DNA from: Massariosphaeria phaeospora
Lineage: Eukaryota; Ascomycota; Dothideomycetes; Pleosporales
Length of the DNA stretch: 64,000 nucleotides
NCBI GenBank assembly: GCA_011032825.1
Contig: JAADJZ010000013.1
Location: forward strand, 62,001 to 126,000
Reading direction: 5' to 3'
Shown here piece by piece: positions 53,657-63,243 of this stretch (positions are counted from its first letter, which is position 1; every line of letters starts with the position of its first letter). Both the position numbers and the translations under genes were made by a program. The notes beneath the pieces were generated by a model. That model saw only the letters and a program-made list of their open reading frames with translations, searched no databases and was not told the DNA's origin.

Positions 53657-54598
53657 TGCTGGTAAAGAAGATGTAGGTACAGCGTGCGAGGTCTCAACGT
53701 CTATCTATATTTTGAGGCGGAGAGTCAGCACGCGTAGATGAAACACGTTTCAAGTTGGCATCAGCCCCGTGTGACAGTCGAGGCGGAGTGATGTTTGGGC
53801 TGTAGAACACACACCTGCAGTGCAGGCTACAGCAAAAAAGACATAGCGAACTGACATGTCCTCCTATGACGTATCTCTTACACTAGCCAAAAAAAGAGCT
53901 AGAAACAAATGCCCTGCTGCATTCCAACGGCCCTCTAAGTGGGTGAGTACCAGACTCGAACCCATGGCCGCCCCCATAGCATGTGCAGCCCATTCTGCTA
54001 TGAGTCCCACCCAGGTGCATATTGCTTTTGACTATACTGCTTTGTTAGTTGAAGATTTGAGGATTTAATAAATATTTATAGACTGAATTAAAGTGGTGCA
54101 GCCGGTTTTAAGGAAACCCGTGGACGATTCTGGAGTGGAGCAGCTGGCCCGAGCGCTGACTGACGGGCGTCCGTGCGAGCCTGACTAATCACAGCTGCAA
54201 CAACACAACTCCACACACACACAACTCTCGTCTGTCACACATTTGTTCGATGGTCAAGGCAGCCGTCTCTTTATCACGCCGGGCCTAGGAGCCCCCGCCA
54301 GACGTCATGTCGTGCATACGCGACGTGGCAGTTGGAGCTGCAGCGCGGAACACGGCCGCACCTGTCGTCACCCGGCAGTACCCCATCGCCAACGCCAGCA
54401 TGCTTCCCCGCGTCGTGGTGGGGCTAACAAAGAGATTCGGAAAACACCCTGCGCCTTGCCCTGCGCCTTGACGAACATCCGAGGCTACCTAGGTATCTCT
54501 ATCCAGAGCCCGCTTTGCGCTTGTCCACCTCCATGCCTCCACGCCCCGCGCCTCCCACCTGCACCGCACGCTTGCTCCCATAGCTCCCCTTCCGCACC
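53657..54598. other. intergenic and probable 5' leader of the TPP enzyme gene
   Basis: 942 bp. A tRNA-like T-arm (GGTTCGAGTC on the minus strand, about 53955-53964) is present but does not fold into a full tRNA. The last 300 bp are C-rich and should be the promoter/5' UTR of the next gene. An open frame from 54243 exists but has no motif and would not be needed. Confidence 0.45.
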
Positions 54599-56638
54599 AT
54601 GTAAGTGTCGATGCTGGATGGGACACGCCCTTCACGGCTCTGACATCATCGCCAGGTACACCGCATCCTTCGCCTTCCTCGAGGCCATCTGGGAGGCCGG
54701 CGTCACCCACTGCTTCGTTAACCTCGGCAGCGATCACCCCAGCATCCTCGAGGCCATTGTCAAAGGACAGAATGAGAAGAAGGGCCAGTTCCCGCGCATC
54801 ATCACCTGCCCCAACGAGGTCGCACTCTGCCGACTCTCCCTCGACGCCTCGTCGCTAATGGACGGCAGATGGTGGCAATGAGCATGGCGGACGGCTATGC
54901 GCGCCTGACGGGCAAACCGCAATGCGTCATCGTGCACGTCGACGTCGGCACCCAAGGCCTCGGAGCCGCCGTCCACAATGCGTCGTGCGGACGCGCCCCG
55001 GTCTTCGTCTTCGCCGGCCTGTCGCCCTTTACAATCGAGGGAGAGATGCGCGGGAGCCGCGGCGAGTACATCCACTGGATCCAGGACGTACCTGACCAGA
55101 AGCAAATCGTGGCGCAGTACTGCAGATACACGGGGGAAATAAAGACGGGCAAGAATGTCAAGGTGGGCGGGACTGCACACTGAGCACGCATGGAAGCTGA
55201 CGCGGCACAGCAAATGGTCAATCGCGCATTGTCCTTTGCCATGAGCGACCCAAAGGGCCCTGTATACCTGTGCGGCGCGCGAGAGGCCATGGAAGAAGAT
55301 CTCACCCCGTACACGCTGGAACAGCAGTACTGGCACCCGGTGGAGCCAGCAGCTTTGCCCCAGAGTGGCGTCAAGACCATCGCCGAAGCGCTCATAAACG
55401 CACAAGAGCCCCTAATCATTGTCGGATACACGGGGAGAAACCATGCGGCAGTCGACGAGTTGGTACAATTGGCAAACCATGTCAAAGGACTGCGGGTGCT
55501 TGATACCGGAGGCAGCGACATGTGTTTTCCTGGTGCGTACAGGTCCCATCTCTGAGTTGTTGATATGCTGACACACGTACAGCAAACCATCCCGGCTGGC
55601 TTGGTCTGCGCTATGGGGTCGAGCCCCACATCGAAACGGCCGATGTCATGTGAGTCTCTCGTTCGCGGGGACCTTCTTTGTCGCTGCGTAGCTAACAAGC
55701 CAAGACTAGTTGTGGACGTAGATGTGCCCTGGATCCACACCCAGAACCACCCCAGAGAGGGCGCCAAAGTCTTTCATATCGATGTCGATCCCCTAAAGCA
55801 GCAGATGCCAGTCTTCTATCTCAAGGCGCTACGACGCTATCGGGCTGATTCTTGCACGGCCTTGTCCCAAATCAATGCCCATCTGGAGTCCAACTACAAG
55901 GAAAAACTATCAAGCAATCTCTTCTCGAATCGCTGGACCGCACTCCAGGAATCGCACAAGAAAAAACTCGAAACCATCGCTAGTGAAGCCAAAGTAGACG
56001 AAAATGGACACTACGGAACACCCTATCTTGTAGCGCAACTCAAGAAACTGTGTCCAAACGATACAATCTGGGCGATCGAGGCTGTTACTCAGACCGCATT
56101 TGTGGCCGATCAGTTACAAGTTACTCAGCCGGGCTCGTGGCTCAACTGCGGTGGCGGAGGCCTGGGTTGGTCTGGCGGAGGTGCTCTAGGTATCAAACTG
56201 GCGTCCGATACAGAAGGCAAGAAGCAGTTTGTATGCCAGATCGTTGGTGACGGAACCTATCTATTTTCAGTCCCAGCCTCCGTTTACTGGATCTCTCGAC
56301 GCTACAACATCCCAGTGCTCACCATCGTCCTGAACAACAAGGGCTGGAACGCGCCGCGGAAATCCATGTTGGCTGTTCACCCCGATGGCCTAGGCTCCAA
56401 GGCCACCAACGAGGAATTGAACATCAGCTTCGACCCGACGCCTGATTACTCGGGCATCGCGAAAGCGGCGGCGGGCGGCGATATCTGGGCTTCACATGCG
56501 AGCACAGCGCAGGATTTAGAGAAGCTGCTGCCCGAAGCCATCAAGAGTGTATTAGGCGGGAAGACCGCTGTGCTAGACGCGCATTTGGAAGGGCCAGATG
56601 GAAAGTACGGGGGTGGCAAGGCCGTCCTTGTGGGGTAG
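54599..56638 (+). CDS. thiamine-pyrophosphate-dependent enzyme (acetolactate synthase/decarboxylase-like)
   Basis: Exons 54599-54600 (the bases AT), 54656-54818, 54869-55162, 55211-55532, 55583-55649, 55705-56638; 1782 nt, 593 aa. The start codon is split by the first intron (AT / G), giving MYTASFAFLEAIWEAGVTHC. Seen: N-terminal PYR domain with the catalytic Glu (CPNEMVAMSMADGYARLTG), middle domain (EPLIIVGYTGRNHAAV, ADVILVVDVDVPWIHTQNHP), and C-terminal PP domain with the TPP/Mg motif GDGTYLF...TIVLNNKGWNAP. No mitochondrial targeting peptide is visible, unlike Ilv2. Related fungal genes are annotated as acetolactate synthase-like or benzoylformate decarboxylase-like; the substrate cannot be assigned. 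Introns 2-5 (50, 48, 50 and 55 bp) are each supported by conserved motifs across the joins. Confidence 0.85.
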
Positions 56639-57068
56639 GAAGTCCTACAGTTGCTGTAAACCTTGAAAGGAAGATGCATCAGAACGACTAAGCAATACAA
56701 TTTTAAGCGAACCGGAGGGTTACCTGGGTCGCCAACTTCCATGTTCATGGCCGATCAGATTGGATCCCTCTCACACCCTCCTCACTCGGCTCTTCTAACC
56801 GAGAAAATTTCCTGTTAGACATAGTGGCACGCTGGCTAACGTCTTGTAGATGATTGGTCTCTGTGCTGGAACCTTGAGCTCTCCTTTGTTGATCATTGTC
56901 CTCCAACAAAACTCTACACAATTCTTACATTATGCCCCTAGATCACGTCCAGTGCGACATATAACTAACCCCTTACGCTGGCAATTATTAGCGTCACTAG
57001 ATAGTCTTCGAAAGACTAAAAACACTACACAGGAATTGCCAAACCTCGCAGGCCGTAGGAGCAGAACC
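56639..57068. other. intergenic, 430 bp
   Basis: Contains the TPP enzyme 3' UTR and the promoter of the next gene. Nothing else recognised. Confidence 0.4.
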
Positions 57069-57749
57069 ATGCCTCCATCTTCCCTTTCCGTTCGCCCACC
57101 CGTCACGTTCACTGACACCCCCGTGCCGCTACTCGTCCGTCGAGCTGTGGGCACAGCACCGCGCGCCTGGTTGGAGACTCCATTCGGCATTGCAGTTTTG
57201 GTCACGGCTAGCTGCACACTTCTCGTGTTGTTCGGCGCGGTTTCCATGTTTCTTTACTACAGGGTTCTGCCCCGCCGTCGAGCCCGCCAGGCCCTGCGCC
57301 ATGCTCTCCCGCAGACTAAGCTCGCCCGCAAACCATTCAGGCCGTCACTCAGTGCAGGCCGCGAAGCCCGTTCCGGAGCCCGTTCCGGACCAAGCGATCT
57401 CGCGTTCTGCAATATAGCACCGCTACCTGAGTTTTCGCCTATTGCGTTGACGGAGATTGTTGTTAGTGAAAGCGATGAGGATGTCAAGACGGAGATGGTG
57501 AAGAGCTTGGGCCCACAGGGGGATGAGTGCGTGAAGACTATCGATGAGGCTGCTGTGGAGCTTGTGTTGGACGAACTTCGGGAGTCGCCGTACAATGTTA
57601 GTGTTGAAAACATTTCCACTAGCGGGACGTTGAAGTATGCAGGTGGAGCGAAAACGATGTCTATGCACGTCATACCACCGATGGATGTCGAGGACCTGGT
57701 ACATCCGGATGAGTTTGAGGAGGTGAGTCTCTCTCCTACACCGGCATAA
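57069..57749 (+). CDS. single-pass membrane protein, 226 aa
   Basis: Starts MPPSSLSVRPPVTFTD. One transmembrane helix (about residues 42-66, GIAVLVTASCTLLVLFGAVSMFLYY) is followed by RVLPRRRARQA (positive inside). The cytosolic tail is partly acidic (VVSESDEDVKTEM, DEAAVELVLDELRESPYNVSVENI). No signal peptide. Family unknown. Near the end GAGGAG is followed by GTGAGT, and a 48-bp intron (57722-57769) with acceptor CCCCAG would replace the last residues VSLSPTPA by SREAWAMQSFINVSGNMMRK, with a stop near 57834. Both ends are possible and I cannot decide. Confidence 0.6.
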   Translation: MPPSSLSVRPPVTFTDTPVPLLVRRAVGTAPRAWLETPFGIAVLVTASCTLLVLFGAVSMFLYYRVLPRRRARQALRHALPQTKLARKPFRPSLSAGREARSGARSGPSDLAFCNIAPLPEFSPIALTEIVVSESDEDVKTEMVKSLGPQGDECVKTIDEAAVELVLDELRESPYNVSVENISTSGTLKYAGGAKTMSMHVIPPMDVEDLVHPDEFEEVSLSPTPA

Positions 57750-58285
57750 ACATGCCACACAACCCCCCAGAGCCGTGAGGCATGGGCGATGCAGTCATTC
57801 ATAAATGTGAGTGGAAACATGATGAGGAAATAGATCAATTGGTATCTTGAGAAATGAACCTACGTAAGTGCTACTCTCCTGTGGGTTAGGGATTTGAATG
57901 CTGATTTTATGACTGCGGTAGTAATAGGAAAGCAAGTCATTGCGCGAAAGCCATTGCGCGAGCAACAGAGATCCATCAGCTGTGTCTGTCACCACTCAGA
58001 CATTGTAATCCGTCTCGACTGCGAACCCACCACCTTTTAAAACACATCTTACACAATAACACGTATCACTGCCACTCGGCTTCCGTATTCACGAAGGTTC
58101 TCTGCGATGTTTTCGCCTGCATTGTGACTACACAACACTCAAACACGCACAATGCGTTCACTTCACAACACCGCTTCACATATATCTTATCGTCCCACCC
58201 CATACTAGTCTAGAAGTAGATCTAGATTCAAGACCCTACCACAAGAAAACAACTACTATGCCAGCAAGCAAAAGCAAGCAAATCA
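57750..58285. other. intergenic, nothing recognised
   Basis: 536 bp holding the end of the previous transcript (possibly its last exon) and the promoter of the next gene. Purine/pyrimidine content is ordinary. Confidence 0.4.
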
Positions 58286-59767
58286 ATGGCCCAACCAGTT
58301 GTTTTCGTCACCGTAACGGACTACACCACGCTGGGCAAACCGACCCCGTCGAGCGGCGGCAGCAAAGCCGACATGGCGGCCGCGTCCGAAGTGGTCATCG
58401 TCACCGTAACCGACTTCACGACCATCAGTCGGGCATCAAATCTCGCCACACTAGCCTCGTCGACGCAAAAAGTCTCGTCCGCATCCAATACCACGCCGTC
58501 GTCTGACAAGCCCGTCTCCTCTCCAAGTCCAACTGCCACCACAATCCTCAGCAGCAGCTCCGCAACGCCCACCACGACTGCCGCACCCGTCTTCGACAGG
58601 CCAGGCGTCCGCAACAACCTCGCCGCGCAACTGTCCCTCGCAAGCATCATCCTCATCGCCGTGCTGTACATCCTCGTCATGCTGGCGCTGCTGTACGCGC
58701 GCTGGAAGGGCCGCTGCGGTCAGTGCAAGGATCTCGAGATGAAGGTGCGGCGGCTGGAAGACGGCACTGCGCCGCGCATCACCAAGGAGACGGTCAAGGC
58801 GCGCGAGCAGATGCAGCAGCATCAGCAGCAGCATCAGCAGCAGGATGTGGAACAGGGTCCGCATCACGCCGGCCCTGACGACCGCAACCGCGCCACCGCG
58901 CTCGCCGCTCTCGAGGGCCAGCACCGCGCGCCCGGCGCTGTCGCCTCGCCCCTGTGGAAATACGCCTGGCCGGCCTTCGTCGGCAAGCCCTTCCAGAAGA
59001 AACCGCCCGTGACGGAGAAATCGCTACCGGCGCCGCCCCCTCTGCGTCATGAAAGCTCCATTGTGTCTCTCTCGTCGAACAGCAGCAGCAGCCAGGACAA
59101 CAGGAACAGCCAGCCCCGGTACTTCACCATCACGCCGTCGGCAGCCGCGCTCACATCCGCGCCCGCACCTGCGCTGCTCAACCACGCCAGCGCCAGCGCC
59201 AGCCCCTACGATAACCAGAGCCTGCAAGTTCCGGCCCAGCCGCGCGGCTTCGACACTTCGTCGTCGCGGTATGACGCACCTACTCGTCGCGCCAGCCGCG
59301 CTACCACGACGTTTTCGCGGTACATGGCCCGTAGCGACGACGACGTGCAAGTGCAGGACCCGACGCTGCAGGCCGTGTACGGGAGTGCCGCGTTCGGGAA
59401 CCAGAATAACGCTAACGGGAACAGTAACGCTAATAAGGGCAAGGGCAAGAGTAAGATCTATTTGCGCGCCTCGCAGCTCGACAAGGCTAACGCCAGTACC
59501 GGCAAGAAGGCGTACTTGCAGTCCATACCTCCGCCTCCGCCTCCGCCTCCGCCGATGCCGCAGCCTCAACCGCAGCTTGACCGCGCCGACGCTCTGGCGC
59601 ACGAGTACCGCGATGCGGCGGCAGAGGCGGGGAGGAAGAAGCGCTCGCAGGCGTATGGCGGGTTGACGCCGCCGGCGGGCTGGTTCGAGGATGTCGAGTT
59701 GGGGGATATTCCGGCGGCGAAGGCAGCGGGGAAGGGTTGGGGAGGGTGGGGGAGGAAGTATATGTAA
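58286..59767 (+). CDS. single-pass membrane protein with Ser/Thr-rich ectodomain, 493 aa
   Basis: Starts MAQPVVFVTVTDYTTLGKP. Two copies of a short motif VT[V/D]T[D]xTT (FVTVTDYTT and VTVTDFTTI) are in the first 50 residues, then a Ser/Thr-rich, probably O-glycosylated stretch to about residue 105. One transmembrane helix (about 114-139, LSLASIILIAVLYILVMLALLY) is followed by RWKGRCGQCKDLEMKVRRLE. The long cytosolic tail carries a His/Gln run (MQQHQQQHQQQ), Ser-rich segments, and a proline run (IPPPPPPPPPMPQPQPQ). No cleavable signal peptide is obvious. It resembles fungal wall-sensor-like or mid2-like layouts in plan but not in identifiable sequence. Confidence 0.72.
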   Translation: MAQPVVFVTVTDYTTLGKPTPSSGGSKADMAAASEVVIVTVTDFTTISRASNLATLASSTQKVSSASNTTPSSDKPVSSPSPTATTILSSSSATPTTTAAPVFDRPGVRNNLAAQLSLASIILIAVLYILVMLALLYARWKGRCGQCKDLEMKVRRLEDGTAPRITKETVKAREQMQQHQQQHQQQDVEQGPHHAGPDDRNRATALAALEGQHRAPGAVASPLWKYAWPAFVGKPFQKKPPVTEKSLPAPPPLRHESSIVSLSSNSSSSQDNRNSQPRYFTITPSAAALTSAPAPALLNHASASASPYDNQSLQVPAQPRGFDTSSSRYDAPTRRASRATTTFSRYMARSDDDVQVQDPTLQAVYGSAAFGNQNNANGNSNANKGKGKSKIYLRASQLDKANASTGKKAYLQSIPPPPPPPPPMPQPQPQLDRADALAHEYRDAAAEAGRKKRSQAYGGLTPPAGWFEDVELGDIPAAKAAGKGWGGWGRKYM

Positions 59768-60156
59768 TGGAATTGCTGTTTAGCTTGATTCTCGTGCTTT
59801 CTGTATCTTCGAACCTGTCGTTGCCGCCCGCTCTTCTGTCGTTGCCGCCCGCTTGCTCTGAAATGTATGTTGTGCACGGCGTGGCGTGGGAGGACTGTGG
59901 TTGGGAGTTCGGCGGGTTGTGTGTGCGGTACGGGACTTGTTTGATGATGCTTTTCAATTATTTGTATTTGTTCTTTCTCTTTCTGATTGTTTTCTTTTGG
60001 TAGGTATTGGGATTGTGTACCTGGGTGATGCATATGTGTATGTCTTTTTCTTTTCATTATATTGGGTTCAAACTGCTGGTTGATGCTTTTTTTTTTTTTT
60101 GCTATATCGGGCTTCACATTACGGGTTGATATCTACGTCCTGCGCGTGCTCGCCTG
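59768..60156. other. intergenic between convergent genes
   Basis: 389 bp, T-rich on the plus strand (TTTCTTTT-type tracts and a 14-T run at about 60087-60100), consistent with two facing 3' UTRs. Confidence 0.45.
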
Positions 60157-60817
60157 CTAGTACATGCCGCCCTGTAAACGAATCGTAAGCCCATATCACA
60201 CGCTTGACTGAGAGACTACTCACATGATGCGGCTCTCCGAACCGAACCTTCGATCCTCCGCTCCCCGTTCGAGACTCGACGTAGAAGATCCAGCCCTTGT
60301 CGTGCCACTCCCTGAGATCGACGCCGTTATCGCCCTCGCCCTCCCTCGGCTCCAGCGTCACGGCGTTGACGCTCACATAGTGCATGTTCTTTGTTACCTG
60401 CTTGCCCTCCACCGTAGCCTGCACATCCGCCGGCTTCGTCCGCCACACCTTCTGCGTCTTCCCATCCCCTTCCTTGCCCGCCCATTCCGCGACATCCAAA
60501 TCAACCTGCTCCCAGGCCCCGGCGACCGCGAACGGCCGCACACCGCACGTCTTGCAAAAGTACCAGCCGATCTTCTTGTCGTTGACGCGGTAGTCACCCA
60601 GCTCGGCGATGGTCGCGGGCGCCGTGACGATGAAGTCGGCGGCGGGCGAGATGGGGCGCACGTGGAAGAAGCCCATTTTCCGGCACGGGCTGCAGTTGCA
60701 TTTGTAGATGCGGATGGATTCGGCGTTGGGGTCGGGGGTGGGCGGGAAGGTGAGGCGGATTTGGTATTGGATGGTGCCGCAGTGGCAGGAGCCGTGGTAG
60801 GTGTTGGGGGTTGACAT
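60157..60817 (-). CDS. GFA (glutathione-dependent formaldehyde-activating) domain protein
   Basis: Exons 60817-60224 and 60171-60157 (52-bp intron), 202 aa. The short last exon codes for GGMY, giving the end GEPHHGGMY that is characteristic of fungal GFA-like proteins; reading through instead adds an unlikely tail. Zinc ligands: CHCG (residues 11-14), CNCSPCRK (about 41-47) and FCKTCGVRPF (about 88-97), matching the CENP-V/GFA fold. The family binds two zinc ions; true S-(hydroxymethyl)glutathione synthase activity is shown only for some members, so the function here is uncertain. Start MSTPNTYHGSCHCG is the first Met and puts the fold directly at the N-terminus. Confidence 0.87.
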
Positions 60818-61359
60818 GACGGGTGGGGCACAGTGCGGGGGGTGATAGCGACGATGAGGAGGTTCGGGATTGTCGCGCGAGGAGCTGTTCTTTTATATAC
60901 GTCGAGGTCCAGGATTACAAATGGGTTCGTCGTACGGACCTAAGCCAACAGCGTCTAAGGCAACAGCGTTACGTAGAACACGGCATACCGTATAATCCGG
61001 TATATTAGATCTCTGAATTGAAGGCGCACAGCTAGCAGGGGTCGTTAGGAGACAGCGCTGATTGGTCAAATTCAGAGATCTTATAGACCAGATTATACGG
61101 TACGCTGAGAAGCACCTGGGCTATCCTTCTTGGTTGGTTCGATGGTGAACAACCTGTGAAAACGTGATAATGAAAACAGGCGACATGTTTTTGCACGATG
61201 CGATAATGGTCGTGGCTTCGTCGGAGCGCCGCATGCCGATGCCACCGCTCAAGCACAGCGTTTGCCCGTTCCGGAAAGCGCGACGTCACGGCCACGACTA
61301 ATCTCACGACACGGGTCTTTGCATACGGGCAGCCGGCGACGCACACCACACAGCATTCC
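60818..61359. other. intergenic region containing a MITE
   Basis: 542 bp between the divergent GFA and hydrolase genes. Apart from the MITE at 60988-61100 no feature is recognised; both promoters should be here. Confidence 0.45.
60988..61100. mobile_element. 113-bp MITE with TA target duplication
   Basis: The ends are inverted: 60988-61019 (CCGTATAATCCGGTATATTA, then GATCTCTGAATT) against the reverse complement of 61069-61100 (CCGTATAATCTGGTCTATAA, then GATCTCTGAATT), 29 of 32 matching. Flanked by TA at 60986-60987 and 61101-61102. No coding capacity. A Tc1/mariner-type non-autonomous element is the best fit. Confidence 0.8.
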
Positions 61360-62665
61360 ATGGGTCTTTATAACACGATTGTCGTGCCACTGGCCTTTGT
61401 CAGCGGCATCTGGATACCGGCTACGCTTCTTTGTTGCATACCATGGGTGCAGAAACAGTGCGTGGGCTGCGGCCATGTGCACGCCGCAAATCGCCTGGCT
61501 AACAGCGCACAGGATGCTCTATCTGCATTGGCTAACACTCTGGCCCGGCAAATGGCTCGAGGAGCCGGAAAGAGCTGGCTTTTTGAGTGCGCGCAGTGAG
61601 TCTCCGCGTGGATGACAAAACGCTGATACGTCGCAGAGAATCAGGTCACGCCGTTCCGCGTTCCTACCAAGGACGAGGAGAAGCTCTTTGCGTGGCTCAT
61701 AGCCCCCCTGGGTCTGTATGCACGACACGCAGATGAGTTCATCAACGAAAAGACCGATGTACAAGGCGTGGAAGACAGAGTCGCTTTCAGGCTTCTCAAA
61801 GACGACCCAGAAGCGCGCCTCCTGGTCTACTTTCACGGTAACACAGCGACACTAGCTCAAGCTCGTCGCACCGAGGAATACCGCATGTATGCTGCTGGCG
61901 CCTCGGATAAGATTTTCGTGCTCACCTTTGACTACCGTGGCTTTGGCAAGTCAAGCGGTACCCCCTCGGAGCCGGGCGTCTTGAACGACGCAGAAGCAGT
62001 CGTCAGTTGGGCTCTTCACGTTGCAAGAATACCGGCTGACCGCATTGTCCTGCTCGGGCACTCGTTAGGTACCGCCGTTGCCAGCGCAATCGCCCACCGG
62101 TACGCAAACACAGATGTGCCCACCGACTTCGCCGGCCTAATCCTCTGCGCCGCCTTTACGAATGCAGGCAGCGCATTCGCTTCGTACTCGATCGGCCATG
62201 TGCTGCCTATTTTGGCGCCGATCAAGATGATACCCGCATTACAAGCCTGGTTCACTCGCAGAATGAGAGACACATGGGAGACTGACAGACGACTTGCAGC
62301 TCTAGCCAGGGAAGGCTCCAAATACCGGATCGTGTTGGTCCATGCAGAGGATGACCAGACCATGCCTTGGGATCAGACCGAGGAGCTGTTCAGGTCGACC
62401 CTCCAAGCTGCGACCGACGGCGATGAATCCCCAAACGTGCAAACCATCGACTTAGGTGAAGCAGGTCGCCAGCAGATATGGGATGCTGGAATAAGAAGCA
62501 TCAGTAAACTTATTGCCAAACATGGAGGTAAGTAGAGCCACGGGTGGTCTAAATTCACGGCTCATAACCTTTGTCGCAGATCACAACACCATGATGACGT
62601 GGTCGCCGGTTTCGTTGGCCGTGCTTGTGTGCTTTGGCTTAACCTCTTCTTTACCGACACAGTAA
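61360..62665 (+). CDS. ABHD12-like alpha/beta hydrolase, membrane-anchored
   Basis: Exons 61360-61457, 61513-61586, 61637-62527, 62580-62665 (introns 55, 50 and 52 bp), 382 aa. The four exons use different frames and join into the family sequence: N-terminal membrane helix (YNTIVVPLAFVSGIWIPATLL), YLHWLTLWPGKWLEEPERAG, then FLKNQVTPFRVPTKDEEKL. Hydrolase motifs: oxyanion FHGNTATLAQARR, FDYRGFGKSSG, nucleophile GHSLGTAVA, acid AEDDQTMPW, and the catalytic His in the last exon (KHGDHNTMM). ABHD12-type enzymes hydrolyse lysophospholipids or monoacylglycerols on membranes. The frame seemingly ends at 62535 without the last intron, which would lose the His; the intron model is therefore preferred. 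Confidence 0.88.
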
Positions 62666-63243
62666 TACTCGCATGCAATGGCTATTCTTCTTCCAGCTCG
62701 CTCGTTCGTTGCATTACGCAATACTGCATGTGAGGCGAGAGGGCTCTATAATTTGTACAGGACTGGATTTTTGACTGCAATCGGGAACGACACAGCGCAA
62801 AATGCTGTGGGTAGAAGCACAGTTATCACGTGTCAGGGTCAGTCACATGATCAAATTGGCCGGGAGCAAGATGGACTCCACCTGATGCGCGGCTTCGTGC
62901 ACGCAAACTACGCCGGCGCAACCTAGGACCGATGAGAAGCTATAGCTACGATAACTAAGGGATCCTGCGAAGGGCGCGGATAAGTACAGGCCGCATCGTG
63001 TGTCGCAGGAGGAATGTGAATAGGAGCTTCCGATAAGTAAGCAAGGTGAGTCAGCACTTGCTAATGCATCTATTAAAAAACACGGCGGATAGATGGATTC
63101 AATACAACGCTACGGCTCCCCGTGGACTTAGCAGCTAAAGCCGAATCTCACTATTAAATAGTAGGCGCAGCACCATCACCATCCCTAGCTTCGTCCCCGT
63201 TCGTCTGCACAACTGCAGAAGTCAGTGTCGAGGAATTGAAATC
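62666..63243. other. intergenic, nothing recognised
   Basis: 578 bp; a short plus-strand frame (62678-62926) has no motif. It contains the promoter of the next gene. Confidence 0.4.

Noticed and set aside
53938..54013. tRNA gene on the minus strand
   Set aside because: GGTTCGAGTC and a G/C-rich acceptor-like pair are present, but the T stem has a mismatch, the D and anticodon arms do not pair, and position 8 is not T. At best a tRNA-derived relic.
54243..54598. Upstream in-frame start for the TPP enzyme
   Set aside because: The 54243 frame gives Arg/Cys/Pro-rich sequence without similarity to the family and would need to bypass the AT/G splice that restores a normal N-terminus.
61262..61615. 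117-codon single-exon gene
   Set aside because: Only its part at 61513-61586 is coding, as exon 2 of the ABHD12-like hydrolase; the remainder is intron or other-frame sequence.
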